Source: Runella sp. MFBS21 (lineage in GTDB: Bacteria; Bacteroidota; Bacteroidia; Cytophagales; Spirosomataceae). From it: a stretch of DNA of 64,000 nucleotides. This document shows positions 61,122 through 64,000 of the stretch, in pieces. The stretch lies in NCBI RefSeq assembly GCF_029433105.1, contig NZ_JARNTW010000011.1:170598-234597 (forward strand). The letters are read 5' to 3'. How positions within the stretch are numbered: the stretch's first letter is position 1; every line of letters begins with the position of its first letter. The notes beneath the pieces are model-generated. The model did not search any database. It saw nothing but the letters and a program-made list of their open reading frames with translations, and had not been told where the DNA came from. A program made the translations under genes and the position numbers.

Positions 61122-61703
61122 CTAATCTTTCAGATCATAAAACTCCTTCACAGCATTATAATCAGCAAAATCTACTGATGCCTTACGGCCATTGCGGATG
61201 TCGTTGGCGGGGATAATCACTATACGAGTTGAGGCTGAAAGTGTGGCTGTCGAAGCTACTTTTCTATAAATATTTATTCCTGCGGTGTTCCCAGCAAAAG
61301 TAGTTTGTGTGTAGAATTCATGTTCAACGCCATTTGATGGAACAATACCAGGGATAGCATACCAACCATAAGGGGTGGCGTTATTTGGTGTGCCATCGGT
61401 CATATAGACCAATACAGCACTACTATTCATTATCGCCGTCGTGACATTGGAAGGGAAAACAAATTGTTGAACTGAGCCTTTTGCAGCCGTCCAAGTTTTG
61501 GCTGCGTATGAGATTTGAATCACGTTGGCATTACCAGTTTGCCCAGTCGCACCGGCGGGACCCGCTGGTCCGGTAGCACCAGTCGGGCCAGCAGGACCTG
61601 CAGGACCAACAGCCCCTTCTGGGCCTTCACAACTGGTAAATAATAAACTGCCGCATACTACAAGTACTGATAAAACGCCTGAAATAATGGTTGATTTGTT
61701 CAT
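61122..61703 (-). CDS. Lipoprotein with a short collagen-like Gly-X-Y repeat
   Basis: The 193-residue lipoprotein has a signal ending FTSC (Cys25). About ten uninterrupted Gly-X-Y triplets follow at residues 27-57 (GPEGAVGPAGPAGPTG and onwards), rich in GPA and GAT. The remaining 135 residues form a beta-rich domain with no recognised family. Bacterial collagen-like segments form triple helices that act as stalks, so the C-terminal part may be a trimeric head on the cell surface. It is upstream of the kinase/LytTR pair on the same strand. Function is otherwise unknown. Confidence 0.87.
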   Translation of the reverse strand: MNKSTIISGVLSVLVVCGSLLFTSCEGPEGAVGPAGPAGPTGATGPAGPAGATGQTGNANVIQISYAAKTWTAAKGSVQQFVFPSNVTTAIMNSSAVLVYMTDGTPNNATPYGWYAIPGIVPSNGVEHEFYTQTTFAGNTAGINIYRKVASTATLSASTRIVIIPANDIRNGRKASVDFADYNAVKEFYDLKD

Positions 61704-61803
61704 ACTAAAATGTGTGACTTTGTCGGAAATTTGATTGGTTGATAAAAGGTTGAAATTTTCAATTTAATAATAGCCGATAGGCAGTTTGGGGATAATTAAG
61801 GCT

Positions 61804-62370
61804 TTATTGTACTGGTACTAATCTCCACATTTGGCCCGAAACATTTTGAGTTTTATCCATAAACGCGTTGCCAGAATATACGGATTTATTATCAGGCTTA
61901 TTTCCTTCTAAAGAAAAGTTATTGCCATGCAGCATCGTACGCAATCTATAGAGGTGGTCACCGTTAGTGGCACTCACTAAATCCAATCGCCATAGCTGGC
62001 CTGTTACATCTTGAAAGTTATCCATAAAAGACCGACCATCTTTCTCTCCTCCTTTAGTGTTAGCCTCCAAACATTTACCTTCACCCTGATCTTTCGATTG
62101 TAAGCGATACCACCCTTTGTTTTTAGCATCCGGGACTAATTTCCACATGGTTCCGGTTGCCCCTTTTTGCGAAGACATGAACGATGCACCACTCATAACA
62201 TTACTCGCTGAACCATTGCTTTCAAGAGATAGTGCATCGCCCGTGAAAGCTGTCCGTAAATAATAATAGCCTTTATAATTAGGACTAAAAGAATGTCCTC
62301 TCTCTTGGGCATAGGATGTTAATGTAAGACCAATGAACAGAATCATTCCAAGGGTTTTTAAAGTTTTCAT
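61804..62370 (-). CDS. Secreted ricin-type beta-trefoil (RICIN) domain protein
   Basis: The 188-residue protein has a signal peptide (MKTLKTLGMILFIGLTLTSYAQ) and one beta-trefoil domain. Three internal repeats each end in a QxW-like motif, GTMWKLVP, GQLWRLDL and GQMWRLVP, spaced about 50 residues apart. Each repeat also contains a Y.LRT or YRLQS strand and an LE.N turn. RICIN domains usually bind carbohydrate. No catalytic domain is attached, so it may be a glycan-binding or matrix protein. It lies 100 bases upstream of the collagen-like gene on the same strand. Confidence 0.86.
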   Translation of the reverse strand: MKTLKTLGMILFIGLTLTSYAQERGHSFSPNYKGYYYLRTAFTGDALSLESNGSASNVMSGASFMSSQKGATGTMWKLVPDAKNKGWYRLQSKDQGEGKCLEANTKGGEKDGRSFMDNFQDVTGQLWRLDLVSATNGDHLYRLRTMLHGNNFSLEGNKPDNKSVYSGNAFMDKTQNVSGQMWRLVPVQ

Positions 62371-62570
62371 TTTTGAGGGTTCTTAGTAAATTTTGCCTAC
62401 TCTAAATCAGCATTTTCGGCGTCCTGCTTTTTGATGGTACTCCAAAGCTATTTTGCCTCAGTAACCTCTCAAAATTTCTGGGACAGAAGCCTGATTTTAG
62501 GGATAGAATAAAACTTCCATTCATTGAGTGTATCCATCATAACTTCACCTGACAATTACTATCCCAATTT

Positions 62571-62707
62571 TTTGTCTCAGAAACGGCGTTTTGTGAGACA
62601 AATACCAATACTGGAAAAATCCCTGATTTAGTTGCAAAAACTGTCTCATAATGTTATCTCATTTATCAATGTATCATTTATTATCTTTGACTGACTTAAT
62701 GAGACAA
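62571..62707 (+). repeat. TGAGACA/TGTCTCA site cluster, candidate res region
   Basis: TTGTCTCA (62572-62579) and TGAGACAA (62594-62601) form a near-palindrome whose inner arms AAAC/GTTT also pair. TGTCTCA recurs at 62642-62648, TATCTCA at 62655-62661, and TGAGACAA again at 62700-62707, just before the recombinase start. Tn3-type resolvases act at such paired subsites upstream of their own gene and repress themselves there. Confidence 0.6.
62682..62689 (+). promoter_or_regulatory. Candidate -7 box (TATCTTTG) of the recombinase gene
   Basis: An exact TAnnTTTG match lies 22 bases before the recombinase ATG. The last TGAGACAA site lies between this box and the start codon, so bound recombinase could block transcription. 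Confidence 0.5.
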
Positions 62708-62711
62708 AATT

Positions 62712-63272
62712 ATGCTGATTGGCTATGCCCGTGTTTCCACACAAGACCAAAATTTGAATATGCAAATGGATGACCTGAAGAAAACAGGTTGCGACCGCAT
62801 TTTCCAGGAAAAGGCATCTTCAGCCCATGAGAGGCCACAGTTGCTTAAACTTATTGAAAGCCTTAGGGAAGGGGATACGGTTATTGTTTGGAAACTTGAC
62901 CGTTTAGGACGTTCACTTAAAGAGTTAATTACCTTAGTCAATGATTTTCATCTTAAGGGAGTCGGTTTCCGCAGTTTGAATGATGCTATTGATACTACTA
63001 CTGCTCAGGGTAGGTTAGTCTTTAATATTTTTGCTTCATTGGCCGAATTTGAAAGAGATTTAATACGTGAACGAACGAGGTCAGGATTAGCAGCAGCTCG
63101 CGCTCGCGGGCGTTTGGGGGGTAAACCAAAAGGATTGACTAAAGAAGCTCTATCAAAAGCTGAAGCCGCCAGGACATTATATGATAAACAGGAAAAGACA
63201 GTTGCTGAGATTGGTAAATTATTAGGTCTTAGCCGTGCTACTGTATATCGCTATCTTCAGATAAAACCTTAA
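62712..63272 (+). CDS. Serine recombinase (Tn3 resolvase/Pin invertase type)
   Basis: The 186-residue protein has the resolvase catalytic domain (about 1-125) with nucleophile Ser9 in GYARVSTQDQ and the arginines Arg64 and Arg67 in WKLDRLGRSL. It continues with the long E helix ASLAEFERDLIRERTRSGLAAARARGR and a C-terminal helix-turn-helix (about 160-182, KTVAEIGKLLGLSRATVYRYL). The size is normal for Tn3-type resolvases and DNA invertases. No transposase gene is in the window, so it is either a remnant of a transposon, a plasmid-type dimer resolver, or an invertase. Repeated sites upstream support site-specific action. Confidence 0.94.
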   Translation: MLIGYARVSTQDQNLNMQMDDLKKTGCDRIFQEKASSAHERPQLLKLIESLREGDTVIVWKLDRLGRSLKELITLVNDFHLKGVGFRSLNDAIDTTTAQGRLVFNIFASLAEFERDLIRERTRSGLAAARARGRLGGKPKGLTKEALSKAEAARTLYDKQEKTVAEIGKLLGLSRATVYRYLQIKP

Positions 63273-63530
63273 GCTATTTCATACTTTTAAGAGTAAAAGG
63301 CGAAATTCAAAAACATAGATACAAGTGACAGTAATAGAAAATAACCACTTGATAATTTTTTTAAGGAGATTAAGTATAGCCTTGGCTTTGAATGACATTT
63401 GGCATAAATCAAAAATTAGAAGTCCTCTGAACAATATAAAAGAACGGCATATATAATACTATATAAAATCAAAAAACTTTCGCATATTTGAGAGTTGCCA
63501 GCCATTTTATAACCAATCATTCAACACTAA

Positions 63531-63923
63531 ATGACTGAACAAATCTTACATGAAAAAAACGCTTCTATTCTTTTAATTGAACAGAGAGAAAACGATGAAG
63601 TCGTTATCGGAGCACCACATCATACATTAGGTGGTGTGAAAAATATGCCTTGCCCAGAACATACAAGCGGGGACGAAAACACAGGATTTGTTGCACGACA
63701 ACTTGCAGAACAAATAAAATCCTCTTCTGTAATTGCTTGTAACTACCGGGTTGACCCGAACAAAAGCTTAAATACAGACTATTCGACTCAAATCGCAAAA
63801 TGGGAACCAAAGTTTTTAATTGAAATTCATGGACACGGTGCAAAAAAAATAGACAACTTTTGCATTTTTGCATGGGTGCATTGCAAATTGTCGTTTAAGT
63901 TAGTAATTTACATTCTTTTAATT
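63531..63923 (+). pseudogene. N-formylglutamate amidohydrolase-like gene, 3' truncated
   Basis: The frame from ATG at 63531 reads with clear coding character for about 110 codons. It contains GAPHHTLGGVKNMPCPEHTSGDENTGFVARQLAEQI and ends WEPKFLIEIHGHGAKK. The histidine and ENTG motifs resemble the metal site of the N-formylglutamate amidohydrolase superfamily. After HGHGAKKIDN the family pattern stops abruptly at an imperfect palindrome, and the frame then runs, without a stop codon, through hydrophobic non-family sequence into a new methionine at 63924. It is best read as a gene cut by recombination or deletion. A natural fusion is possible. Confidence 0.45.
63852..63892 (+). repeat. Imperfect palindrome at the truncation point
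   Basis: GACAA (63852-63856) pairs with TTGTC (63888-63892), TTTGCA (63859-63864) with TGCAAA (63882-63887), and TGCA (63869-63872) with TGCA (63877-63880), around a TGGG loop. The unpaired bases lie mainly on one side. It coincides with the end of the amidohydrolase similarity. Confidence 0.5.
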
Positions 63924-64000
63924 ATGACACGAGAAGAGTTACATAAACTAATAGATTCCGAGTACGATAAACTTGAATCAATGCCCTTGGGCCACACATT
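63924..64000 (+). CDS. Start of an unidentified ORF (3' truncated by the window)
   Basis: An ATG at 63924 opens a hydrophilic frame beginning MTREELHKLIDSEYDKLES, which has normal coding character and runs off the window. It is in frame with the truncated amidohydrolase-like sequence but probably starts a separate protein. Only 25 codons are visible and no family can be assigned. Confidence 0.5.
   Translation, partial: MTREELHKLIDSEYDKLESMPLGHT

Larger units (their letters stand above)
62371..62711. other. Intergenic region with recombinase site cluster
   Basis: The 341-base gap between the divergent RICIN and recombinase genes has no ORF. Its right half holds a promoter box and repeated TGAGACA/TGTCTCA motifs, listed separately. 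The left half shows nothing recognisable. Confidence 0.6.

Noticed and set aside
63604..63873. An 89-codon minus-strand frame near the right edge
   Set aside because: It is opposite the amidohydrolase-like frame, which has recognisable motifs.
63852..63892. Integron attC site
   Set aside because: The folded shape is suggestive, but the RYYYAAC and GTRRRRY-type end motifs are absent and no integrase gene is visible, so only an imperfect palindrome is reported.
1..64000. CRISPR array, tRNA or rRNA genes
   Set aside because: No regularly spaced identical repeats and no cloverleaf or ribosomal signature were seen while reading both strands. A dedicated tool run was not possible.

Overview
The window looks like chromosome from a member of the Bacteroidota, most likely order Cytophagales (Spirosoma/Runella/Dyadobacter-like; genus not resolvable by eye). 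The reasons are four SusC/SusD-type outer-membrane pairs, FecI-type ECF sigma and FecR anti-sigma pairs with STN-domain SusC proteins, PUL-type glycoside hydrolases, promoters of the TAnnTTTG type, and AT-rich leaders that mostly lack Shine-Dalgarno sequences. No tRNA, rRNA or CRISPR array was seen.

Layout. 1-2696: end of a SusC gene and its SusD, closed by a terminator. 2771-5434: three housekeeping-type genes (MetF-like reductase, hotdog thioesterase, bestrophin-like channel). 5558-18556 (minus strand): a polysaccharide utilisation locus reading sigma, FecR, SusC, SusD, two exported FAD oxidoreductases, a GH28-like beta-helix protein and an MFS transporter. 19106-21643 (minus): an F420-type NADP oxidoreductase, an IclR regulator and KduD. 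21931-39195 (plus): a long co-oriented uronic-acid-type locus with SusC, SusD, GH115, GH105-DUF4861, a GH39-like enzyme, a sodium symporter, SDR, RraA-like protein, a leaderless heparinase II/III protein, two tandem VOC proteins and a zinc alcohol dehydrogenase. 39270-41973: isocitrate dehydrogenase, a small partner ORF and a divergent LysR gene. 42136-49281: an AraC regulator divergent from DUF1080 (3-keto-disaccharide hydrolase), Gfo/Idh/MocA, two TIM-barrel isomerases, an ExuT-like MFS and a PhyH dioxygenase. 49549-56553: a second sigma-FecR-SusC-SusD set, followed by a paralogous AraC gene. 58508-62370 (minus): a histidine kinase and LytTR regulator, a collagen-like lipoprotein and a ricin-fold secreted protein. 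62712-end: a serine recombinase with a cluster of TGAGACA sites, then a truncated N-formylglutamate-amidohydrolase-like gene and the start of another ORF.

How the genes fit together. The SusCD complexes import oligosaccharides. The exported hydrolases (GH28-like, GH115, GH105, GH39-like) would trim uronic-acid-containing glycans of pectin, rhamnogalacturonan or glucuronoxylan type. The SSS and MFS carriers would bring products across the inner membrane, where the heparinase-like protein, KduD, SDR, RraA-like protein, VOC proteins and ADH could process them. The AraC/DUF1080/Gfo cluster looks like a separate 3-keto-glycoside route.

The most interesting non-coding result is a structured RNA candidate found in the fecR-susC gap of both sigma/FecR loci (16651-16735 minus and 51425-51519 plus). 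Each copy has a hairpin with a conserved GCCGAA/TTCGAC core followed by a three-way junction closed by CCCCT/AGGGG. The copies show compensatory changes and nearly identical spacing to both flanking genes. A second regulatory candidate is a near-identical leader shared by the iclR and kduD genes.
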